DNA from: Flavobacteriaceae bacterium
GTDB lineage: Bacteria; Bacteroidota; Bacteroidia; Flavobacteriales; Flavobacteriaceae
Direction: 5' to 3'
Length of the DNA: 64,000 nt
NCBI GenBank assembly: GCA_030683815.1
Contig: JAUXPJ010000010.1
Location: 55,241-119,240, forward strand
Of the stretch, positions 45,455 to 53,774 are shown one piece after another. Below the pieces are notes generated by a model. The model was given only the letters and a program-made list of their open reading frames with translations, made no database searches and had not been told where the DNA came from. Within the stretch, counting starts at the first letter, position 1, and each line of letters opens with the position of its first letter. A program made the translations under genes and the position numbers.

Positions 45455-46831
45455 TTGCATAAATATACATCAGAATTTAGACAAAACCTAAAAATTGCCA
45501 CACCAGTTATGTTGGGTTCTTTAGGGCACTTATTGGTTGGATTAATTGATGATATAATGGTCGGACAAATAAGTCCGGTACATTTAGCCGCTACATCTTT
45601 AGGGAACAGTTTTTTCTTCATCGCATTTTCAATCGGATTAGGATTTTCATTTGCAATCACACCTTTAATTGCAGAGTCAGACGGTGAAAACAATATTAAA
45701 AAAGGAAGAAGTTTTTTTCAGCACGGCGTTATTTTAACAACAATATTAGGTATTGTCATGTTTATAGCTCTTTTGTTAATAAAACCTATTTTATATCATC
45801 TGGATCAACCGGCAGAAGTGGTTGAGCTGGCAGTTCCGTATTATGAAATAGTTGCATTTTCAATTATTCCGGTGATGATATTTCAAGGATTTAAACAGTT
45901 TGCAGATGGTTTGGCTCAGACTAGATATCCGATGTATGCTACCATTGCTACCAATGTGGTTAATATCATTTTAAATTTCATATTAATTTATGGTTTTTGG
46001 ATTTTTCCTCGATTGGAAATAGTGGGAGCTGCCATAGGTACTTTAGTTTCCAGGTTTGTTCTAGTTTTAATGATGTATCATTTCTTTAATAAAAATGATG
46101 TTTTTAAGCCGTTCTTAAAGAAAATTAAAAAAGCTCATTTACAACTTCAAGTATTTAAAAAAATTATTAATATAGGATTTCCATCGGCTTTACAAATGTT
46201 ATTTGAAGTTGGAATTTTTTCAGCTACTGTTATTTTAGCGGGTACTTTAGGAGCTTTTCCGCAAGCAGCCAATCAAATTGCAATTAAATTGGCAACTGCC
46301 ACTTTTATGATTGCCTCAGGATTGAGTGTTGCAGCAACCATTAGAATTGGAAATCAAAAAGGAATTGGGAATTATATTGAATTACGCCGAATTGCATTTT
46401 CTAATTTCTTACTTGTTTTTCTCATCATGTCTTGTTTTTCTATCGGCTTTTTACTGCTTAAAAATTATCTGCCATTTATGTTTACAGATAATTTAGAAGT
46501 GGTTGCAATTGCTTCCCAGTTACTTATTATTGCAGCACTATTTCAAATTTCAGACGGTTTTCAGGTGGTATTTTTAGGTGCTTTAAGGGGCTTACAAGAT
46601 GTTAAAATTCCGTCCTATATTACTTTTATTGCTTACTGGATAATAGGGTTTCCTATTAGTTATATTTTGGGAATTTTGCTTAACTTTGAAGCCATCGGAA
46701 TTTGGATAGGATTATTTGCCGGTTTAAGCGCATCTGCCATAATGCTTTTTATCAGATTTAATTATTTATCAAAAAAACTTATAAAAACAAATCATTATGA
46801 AATAGTTATGTTTGAAAAAGACAAACATTGA
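45455..46831 (+). CDS. MATE family efflux transporter
   Basis: This is a twelve-helix Na+/H+-coupled multidrug/toxin exporter of about 460 residues. TM1 reads IATPVMLGSLGHLLVGLIDDIMVGQ, the family pattern with the conserved Asp; GVEVGIF-like LFEVGIFSATVILAGTLGA begins the second half. No ATG precedes TM1. Three consecutive TTG codons at 45449-45457 are the best starts, since the upstream TTG at 45428 lies in a -7 promoter box. The substrate is unknown. A small acidic protein gene follows after 67 bp. Confidence 0.88.
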   Translation: MHKYTSEFRQNLKIATPVMLGSLGHLLVGLIDDIMVGQISPVHLAATSLGNSFFFIAFSIGLGFSFAITPLIAESDGENNIKKGRSFFQHGVILTTILGIVMFIALLLIKPILYHLDQPAEVVELAVPYYEIVAFSIIPVMIFQGFKQFADGLAQTRYPMYATIATNVVNIILNFILIYGFWIFPRLEIVGAAIGTLVSRFVLVLMMYHFFNKNDVFKPFLKKIKKAHLQLQVFKKIINIGFPSALQMLFEVGIFSATVILAGTLGAFPQAANQIAIKLATATFMIASGLSVAATIRIGNQKGIGNYIELRRIAFSNFLLVFLIMSCFSIGFLLLKNYLPFMFTDNLEVVAIASQLLIIAALFQISDGFQVVFLGALRGLQDVKIPSYITFIAYWIIGFPISYILGILLNFEAIGIWIGLFAGLSASAIMLFIRFNYLSKKLIKTNHYEIVMFEKDKH

Positions 46832-46898
46832 TGAAAAATTTTCAATCAAACTGGCGTATTCCATATGACAAATAAAATAAACAATTAAATACCTACAT

Positions 46899-47147
46899 AT
46901 GAAACTACCTAAATTTTTATTAGCGGATAACAGTCAATTTCCAGACGATTTGTTTGTTGTCCATACAGAATTTCCAAGTTTTATCCTCAATATTGCTACC
47001 GATGAAGTAGAATGGATGGATGAATTAGAAGCCGAAGATGGTGTTAATTTAGAAGAAGAAGTTGCTATTATTTTGGATAAAGCATACGAATTTTATGAGC
47101 AAGAAATGGATTCTTTTGATGAAGAAGACGAAGAAGATGAAAAATAA
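46899..47147 (+). CDS. Small acidic protein of unknown function
   Basis: This 82-residue, extremely acidic cytoplasmic protein starts MKLPKFLLADNSQFPDDLFVVHTEF, contains FILNIATDEVEWMDE, and ends in a run of Asp/Glu (SFDEEDEEDEK). There is no membrane segment or cysteine. I recall similar unnamed proteins in flavobacterial genomes, which, together with its own terminator, argues it is real. No function can be proposed. Confidence 0.7.
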   Translation: MKLPKFLLADNSQFPDDLFVVHTEFPSFILNIATDEVEWMDELEAEDGVNLEEEVAIILDKAYEFYEQEMDSFDEEDEEDEK

Positions 47148-47154
47148 ATAAAAC

Positions 47155-47185
47155 AAAAAACCCGAAGATATCTTCGGGTTTTTTG
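47155..47185. terminator. Intrinsic terminator, bidirectional
   Basis: The perfect palindrome CCCGAAGAT/ATCTTCGGG is flanked by A6 and T6, giving a strong hairpin for both the acidic-protein gene and the convergent HHH-protein gene. Confidence 0.9.
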
Positions 47186-47188
47186 TTT

Positions 47189-47650
47189 TTAGTCATCAAT
47201 TTTAAGTAATTCTTTGGCTTGACCAATCCAGTCATCAGCTAAAATTTTATGCTTACCAAAAGTGGTGACTTCAGCAATTTTATCTAAATCGGCATCAGTT
47301 AAAAGCGTAATTTGCTCGTAAGTTCTAATACCCAACTCATTGAGTTTGCTTTCTAAAACAGGACCAATTCCCCTAATATTTTTCAAATCATCCGGGTTTT
47401 TTTCAGGAGAAATAGTGCTTATTTTGGGAACCATAACGCCACGTTCATACGTTTTTCGTGCCTTAATGGTGGTATTAATTTCTTCTTCATATAGTTCAAC
47501 TTGATTTTTATAATCTTTAATTTCTTCTTGATGAATTTTAGCATAAATAGATTTTGCAAAAAACCATCCAATTAAAAAAGCACCTAACATCCACAGAAAT
47601 AATTCTATAAGATGTGCAGTGTCTTGGTTGGTAAAAATGGTGAGGGACAT
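47189..47650 (-). CDS. Membrane-anchored helix-hairpin-helix protein
   Basis: This 153-residue protein has one N-terminal membrane helix (IELFLWMLGAFLIGWFFA), a charged coiled segment and a C-terminal HhH-like domain: DDLKNIRGIGPVLESKLNELG, then TYEQITLLTDADLDKIAE. That pattern is found in proteins loosely annotated as predicted flap-endonuclease-like 5' DNA nuclease, but the domain alone is DNA- or protein-binding and no nuclease residues are visible. It follows the OmpA gene by 9 bp. Confidence 0.8.
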   Translation of the reverse strand: MSLTIFTNQDTAHLIELFLWMLGAFLIGWFFAKSIYAKIHQEEIKDYKNQVELYEEEINTTIKARKTYERGVMVPKISTISPEKNPDDLKNIRGIGPVLESKLNELGIRTYEQITLLTDADLDKIAEVTTFGKHKILADDWIGQAKELLKIDD

Positions 47651-47659
47651 AGAGGTTTG

Positions 47660-48562
47660 TTATTTGATTATTATTTCGATTCGTCGGTTTAAAGATTTAC
47701 CCTCGCGGGTTGTATTATCAGCAATAGGTTCAATTTCTCCTTTTGATTCTGTAATAATTTTATAGGTTTCAATTTGTTGTAAAATCAAAAAATCTCTTAC
47801 AAATTGTGCGCGTTGCAAACCAATATTATAATTAAATGTTGCATCTCCTTCACTATCAGTATGTCCAATAATGTATACTTTTTTATTGGGATATTGACTT
47901 AAAAATGATTTTAATTCTAATACATAATCTATCAACTCATCAGTTGGTCTAAAACTTTGATTTCCAAAAGAAAAACGCAATGTTTTATTAGCAACAATGG
48001 CTGAAGCATTACTCGCCTTTAAGCCAACCAAATCTTTGAAATAAAGAGAAATAGCTCTATTAAACTGATTATTCTGGTCATAATTAAATTCAGTTAATTG
48101 CGATTCTATTGAAATTCTGTCAGAAGGAATTCCTGAATTTACGAGCCAATTTTTTAAAAATTGTCCTCTTTTTTGGCCAAAATTTTCTCCTGTAGTATTG
48201 TTTATTTCCGATTTTAAATAATTTACAACGATAAATATGTTGGAAGATGGATTTTTTTCTACATATTTTTGAATAGAATCTTTTAAAGATTGGAATGCCA
48301 TTGGAATTAAAACAGAATCAGTTTTGGATTTAATTACAAAATTGCCCTCAAATTCAAATATTTTTTTACCATTTTCATCAGTAATAAGAAATATTTCAGA
48401 TTTATTTTCTTGAATATTATTTGTATTGATTTCTTTTTCAATAGTTTGGAAATGAGTAGAAGAACACTCGCCTAAAATAGCATCACTGATAAAAAAATGA
48501 AACAATAAAGCAATCACTGACCAAATTAAAAATGCGGTAAAAGCTTGAAGAAATTTATTCAT
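47660..48562 (-). CDS. OmpA family protein with two OmpA-like modules
   Basis: This 300-residue protein has an N-terminal signal/anchor (FLIWSVIALLFHFFI). The C-terminal ~100 residues are a clear OmpA peptidoglycan-binding domain: VYIIGHTDSEGDATFNYNIGLQRAQ, ITESKGEIEPIADNTTREGK and NRRIEIII. A preceding segment (SSNIFIVVNYL ... GENFGQKRGQFLKNWLVNSG ... NRAISLYFK) looks like a second, degenerate copy of the same domain that lacks the diaminopimelate-binding Asp. It is co-transcribed with the HhH protein. Confidence 0.85.
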   Translation of the reverse strand: MNKFLQAFTAFLIWSVIALLFHFFISDAILGECSSTHFQTIEKEINTNNIQENKSEIFLITDENGKKIFEFEGNFVIKSKTDSVLIPMAFQSLKDSIQKYVEKNPSSNIFIVVNYLKSEINNTTGENFGQKRGQFLKNWLVNSGIPSDRISIESQLTEFNYDQNNQFNRAISLYFKDLVGLKASNASAIVANKTLRFSFGNQSFRPTDELIDYVLELKSFLSQYPNKKVYIIGHTDSEGDATFNYNIGLQRAQFVRDFLILQQIETYKIITESKGEIEPIADNTTREGKSLNRRIEIIIK

Positions 48563-48654
48563 AAAATGCTTTATTGTAATGTGTTAAAAATAGAAAATTG
48601 TTTTTAAAGTAGCAAACTTTAAAAAAATATCAAATCATTATTTATTTTTGATAA

Positions 48655-50874
48655 TTATTTTTTGGCTCTTTGAACCAATTCGAGCTGCTCAATAGACACT
48701 TTGGTGGTGAAGATTCCATAGTTTACAGTAGCAATATTTTTTTCAATTTTATCAATAGTACCGCAGGCATTTCCATCAAACAAACGTACTTGGTCGTGAA
48801 GTTTGAATTGATAATTCTTCTTTTTTTCGAGTTCAACTTTTTTAGTTTCTTCAACTACAACCTTAATTTTTTCTACTTCTTTCAGCACTTCTTTTTCAGT
48901 AGCTATTAATGCTTCTTGTTTTTTAAGAACTTCTAAATCAGCTTTTTTAATAATTTTTTTTGATGCTGTTTTAACAATTGGTTTTGGCGGATTTTTCTTT
49001 TGATATTTTTCTTTTTCGGAGGCAATCCATAAATTAAATTCGGCTAAAAATTGCTTTTTATTATTAGATTGGAAATATTTATTAGCCAGCTCATTTATTT
49101 TTCTACCGTAAATTAACATCTTTTGATTTTGATCATACAACTCATAAAACTGCGTCAATTTTTGTTGCATTTTATCTTGAGTTTCTTGTAAATTTTCTGA
49201 ACTCTCAATTACTTTATCTTTCTCAATTTCTAATATTTCAGATGTTTTTTGCAGTTTATTTCTTTCCTTTTGCAGTTTTGAAATGGTTTTATCTAAGCGC
49301 ACTTTCCCTTTTTCAACGCGCTTTTTGGCTCTGTTGATAATGCTAAAAGGAATCCCGTTTTTTTGAGCCACCTCAAAAGTGAACGAACTTCCCGGCTGGC
49401 CGATATGTAAATGATAAAGCGGTTCCAAGGTTTTTTCGTCAAATTGCATATTGGCATTTACAACATTCGGCAATTCATCAGCTAAAATTTTGAGATTAGC
49501 ATAATGAGTTGTGATAATTCCAAATGCTTTTCGATGATAAAATTCCTCTAAAAACACTTCGGCTAAAGCACCACCCAATTCCGGATCACTTCCGGTGCCA
49601 AATTCATCGATTAAAAACAGCGTATTTTCTTGACATTTTTTAAGGAATTGTCGCATGTTTTTTAAGCGATAACTGTAAGTACTCAAATGATTTTCAATGG
49701 ATTGATTGTCACCGATATCGGTTAAAATAGTATCGAACAAAAACATTTCACTGCGTTCATGAACAGGAACTAAAATACCGCTCTGAATCATCAATTGTAA
49801 GATTCCGACCGTTTTTAAAGTAATACTTTTTCCGCCTGCATTGGGTCCTGAAATAACAATTATTTGATGTTTTTCGTTGAGTTCAAAACTTTGTGGAATT
49901 GTCTTTATTTTTTTCTGATTGTTGAGTTCTACCAATATTGGATGATAGGCATTTTTAAGTAAAAGCCTTTTTTCATCAATAATTTCAGGAAGTGTTGCCT
50001 TGATTGAAACCGCATATTTTGCCTTTGCGCTTACAATGTCTAAATGAACTAAATAGTTTTGATACTCAATTAATAAGTGATGAAAAGGGCGCAATTCATC
50101 AGTTAATTTTTTTAATATTTTGATAATTTCTTCTTTTTCTTGATGTGCTAAATCTTGTAATTCTCTGGTGTAATGAAGAGAAACTTCTGGGGCGATAAAT
50201 GCAATACTACCCGATTTTGAGGTGCCCAAAAACAGTCCTTTTACCTTTTTTTTATGCGCTGCTAAAACGGCTAGAACCCGATGATTTTCCATCACAGATT
50301 CTCGAATATCATCTAAATAACCCAATCCGTTAAACTTAGAAAGCGCTTTGTTAAATCCGTCAGTAATTTGACTTCGAACTTCTGCGATCAATTTTCTAAT
50401 TTGCTTTAAATTAGGCGATGCCGTGTCTGAAACGGTTCCGAAAGGTGAAATTATTTTTTGAATTTCAACTGCAATTGAAGGATCATAAGTCAGATTTACA
50501 GAGTTTTGAGTCAAGGTTGGATAAAGTACTTCAAATTTTTTGAAGAATTTTAACAATTCTAAAACAGTATTGGTTAAAGAGGCAATTTTTAAAAATGATG
50601 TAGGTTCTAAATAACTGTTTTCAACCGTTAATAAATGGATTTCTTTGGTAATTTCATCAAAATAATGAGTTGGAATTCTATTATCGTTTTCAAAAGAACT
50701 GACATATTCAAAAGTTTGAGATAATTCTGACAGTAATATTTCTTTTCTAGAAATAGGTCTAATTTCTTGAACTTTTTTCTTGCCTAAATCGGTTAGACAA
50801 TATTTTTCAATACTGTGAAGTACCGTGTAAAATTCTAAATCAGTTAAGGTTTTTTCTGCAATATTACCCATCAA
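48655..50874 (-). CDS. mutS2: MutS2-family ATPase lacking an Smr domain
   Basis: This 739-residue MutS-family protein lacks the mismatch-binding domain I. It has Walker A ISGPNAGGKSITLKT, Walker B TLFLIDEFGTGSDPELGGAL and the H-loop ITTHYANLK. A long coiled coil (LQKERNKLQKTSEILE, LEVLKKQEALIATEKEVL) follows. It ends with an SH3-like KOW-type segment (HDQVRLFDGNACGTIDKIEK) where other MutS2 proteins continue into the Smr nuclease domain. MutS2 acts in recombination control or, in Bacillus, on collided ribosomes. Start at 50874; the next Met codon is equally possible. Confidence 0.9.
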   Translation of the reverse strand: MMGNIAEKTLTDLEFYTVLHSIEKYCLTDLGKKKVQEIRPISRKEILLSELSQTFEYVSSFENDNRIPTHYFDEITKEIHLLTVENSYLEPTSFLKIASLTNTVLELLKFFKKFEVLYPTLTQNSVNLTYDPSIAVEIQKIISPFGTVSDTASPNLKQIRKLIAEVRSQITDGFNKALSKFNGLGYLDDIRESVMENHRVLAVLAAHKKKVKGLFLGTSKSGSIAFIAPEVSLHYTRELQDLAHQEKEEIIKILKKLTDELRPFHHLLIEYQNYLVHLDIVSAKAKYAVSIKATLPEIIDEKRLLLKNAYHPILVELNNQKKIKTIPQSFELNEKHQIIVISGPNAGGKSITLKTVGILQLMIQSGILVPVHERSEMFLFDTILTDIGDNQSIENHLSTYSYRLKNMRQFLKKCQENTLFLIDEFGTGSDPELGGALAEVFLEEFYHRKAFGIITTHYANLKILADELPNVVNANMQFDEKTLEPLYHLHIGQPGSSFTFEVAQKNGIPFSIINRAKKRVEKGKVRLDKTISKLQKERNKLQKTSEILEIEKDKVIESSENLQETQDKMQQKLTQFYELYDQNQKMLIYGRKINELANKYFQSNNKKQFLAEFNLWIASEKEKYQKKNPPKPIVKTASKKIIKKADLEVLKKQEALIATEKEVLKEVEKIKVVVEETKKVELEKKKNYQFKLHDQVRLFDGNACGTIDKIEKNIATVNYGIFTTKVSIEQLELVQRAKK

Positions 50875-50879
50875 AATAT

Positions 50880-50887
50880 TATATTTG
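50880..50887 (+). promoter_or_regulatory. Candidate -7 box for ung
   Basis: TATATTTG matches TAnnTTTG in the divergent gap between mutS2 and ung. Transcription from it would start near 50895, upstream of the ATG at 50943. Confidence 0.4.
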
Positions 50888-50942
50888 AAGCAAACAAAAT
50901 TAAGCAGAATAGTTGAGTTTAGACATTCTTATCTTTTATAAA

Positions 50943-51608
50943 ATGGAAATAGCAATAGAAAATAGTTGGAAAGAAGTTTTAAGTGATGAATTTGAAAAGC
51001 CGTATTTTAAAAACCTGACTGATTTTGTAAGAACGGAGTATAAAACGCATCAATGTTTCCCAAAAGGGTCTGAAATATTTGCCGCTTTTGATGCTTGTCC
51101 TTTTCCTGATGTAAAAGTTGTTATCATTGGTCAAGATCCGTATCACGGACCAAATCAGGCCAACGGACTTTGTTTTTCGGTTCATGATAAAATTCAGCAT
51201 CCACCCTCTTTAATCAATATTTTTAAAGAAATTTCTAATGATATGGGAGTTTCTTATCCGGAAAGTGGTGATTTAACCCGATGGGCAAAGCAAGGGGTTT
51301 TGCTGCTCAATGCAACTTTAACGGCTCGTGCGCATAAGCCGGGATCACATCAACAAAAAGGATGGGAACAATTTACTGATGAGATTATTAAATTGATTTC
51401 GGCGCAAAGAAATAATGTAGTTTTTATGTTATGGGGTTCTTTTGCTAAAAATAAAAGTGCTTTAATCGATAAAGAAAAACACTGTATCTTAATGAGTGGT
51501 CATCCTTCGCCATTAAGTGCCAATAGAGGTTATTGGTTTGGAAATCAGCATTTCAGTAAAGCAAATTTATATTTAAAAAATAAAGGAATTGAAACGATTG
51601 ACTGGTAG
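50943..51608 (+). CDS. ung: Uracil-DNA glycosylase
   Basis: This family-1 UDG removes uracil from DNA. The water-activating motif is IIGQDPYHGPNQANGLCFSV (Asp), the uracil-specificity region VVFMLWGSFAKNKS, and the DNA-intercalating loop HPSPLSANRGYWFGNQHFS. ATG at 50943 (MEIAIENSWKEVL) matches the family start; a TTG at 50913 would add ten residues. About 221 residues. It is followed by a 218-bp gap, in which I see no gene, before the AbgT gene. Confidence 0.96.
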   Translation: MEIAIENSWKEVLSDEFEKPYFKNLTDFVRTEYKTHQCFPKGSEIFAAFDACPFPDVKVVIIGQDPYHGPNQANGLCFSVHDKIQHPPSLINIFKEISNDMGVSYPESGDLTRWAKQGVLLLNATLTARAHKPGSHQQKGWEQFTDEIIKLISAQRNNVVFMLWGSFAKNKSALIDKEKHCILMSGHPSPLSANRGYWFGNQHFSKANLYLKNKGIETIDW

Positions 51609-51826
51609 TTTTTATTGCATATAACTGATTATCTCTTTAATTATATGATTAACAGTAATAATAATAAATGTGTTAAATAGTTGATTGTTAAAATAATAGT
51701 CTTTTTCTTTTATCTATATTCTTTCGTCTGATGTATAAAATGATGCAAATTAAATAGGATTAATTGATAAAACTCATCTTTACATGATATTAGATTTTAT
51801 ATATTTACCACTTTAAATTTAAAATA

Positions 51827-53356
51827 ATGACAAACAATAAAAAGAAAGTATCGTTGTTTCAACGATTTTTAAACGTAGTGGAACGAACTGGAAATGCACT
51901 TCCGCATCCCGCCACTTTATTTTTAGTTTTTGCCGTATTAACCCTAGTTGTTTCCGGACTTGGATATTTTTTGGGATGGCAAGTAGCCCATCCTGCTACT
52001 CATGAAATAATTCCGGTTAAAAATCTGTTATCGGTTGATGGATTGCATTTTATCTTTCAAAAAACCGTTACTAATTTTACCAGTTTTGCACCGCTCGGAA
52101 TTGTTTTAGTGGCGATGTTAGGTATCGGAATTGCAGAAAAAAGTGGTTTAATTGGAGTTTTAATCCGAAAATTAGTGCTTTCATCACCTAAAAAATTATT
52201 GACATTTGTAATTGTATTTGCCGGAGTTTTGTCTAATACAGCCAGTGATGTTGGTTATGTATTATTGATTCCGCTTGCAGGTATTATATTTTTGGCGGTT
52301 GGTCGTCATCCTGTTGCAGGTATGGCAGCCGCTTTTGCCGGTGTTTCCGGCGGATTCAGTGCCAATTTATTTTTAGGAACCATTGATCCGTTATTAGCCG
52401 GATTATCACAAGAAGCGGCTCAAATTATAGATCCAACTTATCATGTAAATGCAACGGCAAACTATTATTTTATGGCAGTTTCTACTTTTATGATTGCCAT
52501 CGCAGGAACCTTTGTTACAGAGAAAATAGTAGAACCTCGTTTAGGAAAATTTGAATCTGATGATATCATCCCCGAAAAAATTGATAAACTATCCAAAGAC
52601 GAGAAAAAAGGATTGAGAAGAGCAGGGCTAGTTTTTCTATTGTTTGTAGTTTTTGTATTGGTGGGTTCAATTCCTATTGATGGTTATTTTAGGGGAGAAG
52701 GTGGCTCGATGTTAAAATCGCCTTTATTGGAAGGAATTGTAACGCTCTTGTTTTTAGTTGCCGGATCTGCGGGAATTGTTTACGGAATTGCTATCGGGAA
52801 GTTTAAAAATGATACTGACATCATGAACGGAATGGCTGAAAGTATGAAAACATTGTCCACTTATTTGGTCTTGGTATTTTTTGCCGCTCAATTTGTAGCG
52901 TATTTTAAAGAGAGTAATCTGGGAATCTACATGGCGGTTACCGGTGCTGAAGCACTGAAGGCAGCCGATTTGAATATTTATGTGATGATGATTATGTTTA
53001 TTTTCTTTGCAGGAACCGTAAATTTAGTCATGGGAAGTGCTTCTGCCAAATGGGCTATTATGGCTCCCATATTTATTCCTATTTTTATGTTGATGGGCTA
53101 TTCTCCGGAATTATCACAGGTAGTTTTCAGAATTGGAGATAGTGTTACCAACATCATTTCACCGATGATGAGTTTCTTTGCGTTAATCATCGCTTTTATT
53201 CAGAAATATGATAAAAAAGCCGGAATTGGAACCATTATTTCGGTTATGTTACCTTATACGTTAATTTTTACCATTTTATGGACGGCACTTTTAATGGCGT
53301 GGATTTATTTTGAATGGCCTTTAGGTCCTGGCGCCGGTTTATTTTATACAAGATAA
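51827..53356 (+). CDS. AbgT family transporter
   Basis: This 509-residue membrane protein of the AbgT/MtrF family imports p-aminobenzoyl-glutamate in E. coli and exports sulfonamides in Neisseria. The start FLNVVERTGNALPHPATLFLVF is characteristic. It has two re-entrant regions (GVLSNTASDVGYVLLIPLAG, AGTVNLVMGSASAKWAIMAPIFIP) and the cytoplasmic loop GLRRAGLVF. In this phylum the substrate is not established. It is a single gene ending at a hairpin terminator that overlaps the convergent gene's stop. Confidence 0.93.
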   Translation: MTNNKKKVSLFQRFLNVVERTGNALPHPATLFLVFAVLTLVVSGLGYFLGWQVAHPATHEIIPVKNLLSVDGLHFIFQKTVTNFTSFAPLGIVLVAMLGIGIAEKSGLIGVLIRKLVLSSPKKLLTFVIVFAGVLSNTASDVGYVLLIPLAGIIFLAVGRHPVAGMAAAFAGVSGGFSANLFLGTIDPLLAGLSQEAAQIIDPTYHVNATANYYFMAVSTFMIAIAGTFVTEKIVEPRLGKFESDDIIPEKIDKLSKDEKKGLRRAGLVFLLFVVFVLVGSIPIDGYFRGEGGSMLKSPLLEGIVTLLFLVAGSAGIVYGIAIGKFKNDTDIMNGMAESMKTLSTYLVLVFFAAQFVAYFKESNLGIYMAVTGAEALKAADLNIYVMMIMFIFFAGTVNLVMGSASAKWAIMAPIFIPIFMLMGYSPELSQVVFRIGDSVTNIISPMMSFFALIIAFIQKYDKKAGIGTIISVMLPYTLIFTILWTALLMAWIYFEWPLGPGAGLFYTR

Positions 53357-53362
53357 TAACTG

Positions 53363-53390
53363 AAAAGGTCTGATTTTTCAGGCCTTTTTT
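53363..53390. terminator. Intrinsic terminator after the AbgT gene
   Basis: AAAAGGTCTGA pairs with TCAGGCCTTTT around TTTT (one G-T pair) and leads into a T run. The T run covers the stop codon of the convergent 88-residue gene. Confidence 0.8.
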
Positions 53391-53655
53391 ATTTGAATTT
53401 TTTAATGATTATATGAAGTGCAATTGCCGGAACTAAAAATAAAAAGAGAATAATAATTCGCATATTTAAAAAGGAATTAACAACTATTTTCCCTAAAGCG
53501 GCTTCTTCAACTTTAAAGGTTGATGTTACAAAAGTTGACCAAGGTTCCCATAAAATGGCGGTTACTACAATTAAAAATATAAAAATGGCCAATCCGATTA
53601 AAAACGCTTTAAAAAATAAATTTCTTAAAAGCAGTAAGTTTTTTGTTTCCATCAT
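53389..53655 (-). CDS. Small two-helix membrane protein
   Basis: This 88-residue protein has two hydrophobic segments: FFKAFLIGLAIFIFLIVVTA and MRIIILFLFLVPAIALHIII. About 25 polar residues between them contain WEPWSTFVTSTFKVEE. There is no known domain. Coding is supported by the clean hydrophobic pattern and its fit between the AbgT terminator and the dehydrogenase gene. It is preceded by 119 bp containing a small hairpin repeat. Function unknown. Confidence 0.65.
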   Translation of the reverse strand: MMETKNLLLLRNLFFKAFLIGLAIFIFLIVVTAILWEPWSTFVTSTFKVEEAALGKIVVNSFLNMRIIILFLFLVPAIALHIIIKKFK

Positions 53656-53708
53656 TAAGATTTATTTTATTAACAAGATAAAAGAATTTATAAGTTCTCA
53701 GTTCTGTA

Positions 53709-53750
53709 CCCCGAGCAACGGTTGGTGAGCTAAGTCGAACCAAGTCGGGG
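53709..53750. repeat. Small intergenic hairpin repeat
   Basis: CCCCGA (53709-53714) pairs with TCGGGG (53745-53750). An inner GGTT/AACC pair encloses GAGCTAAGTCG. The G+C-rich block stands out in an A+T-rich gap and recalls the dispersed GAGC-x-AAGTCGA repeats of Bacteroidota intergenic regions. It may act as a terminator-like or REP-like structure. Confidence 0.45.
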
Positions 53751-53774
53751 GGCAACACTATATAAATTTACAAC

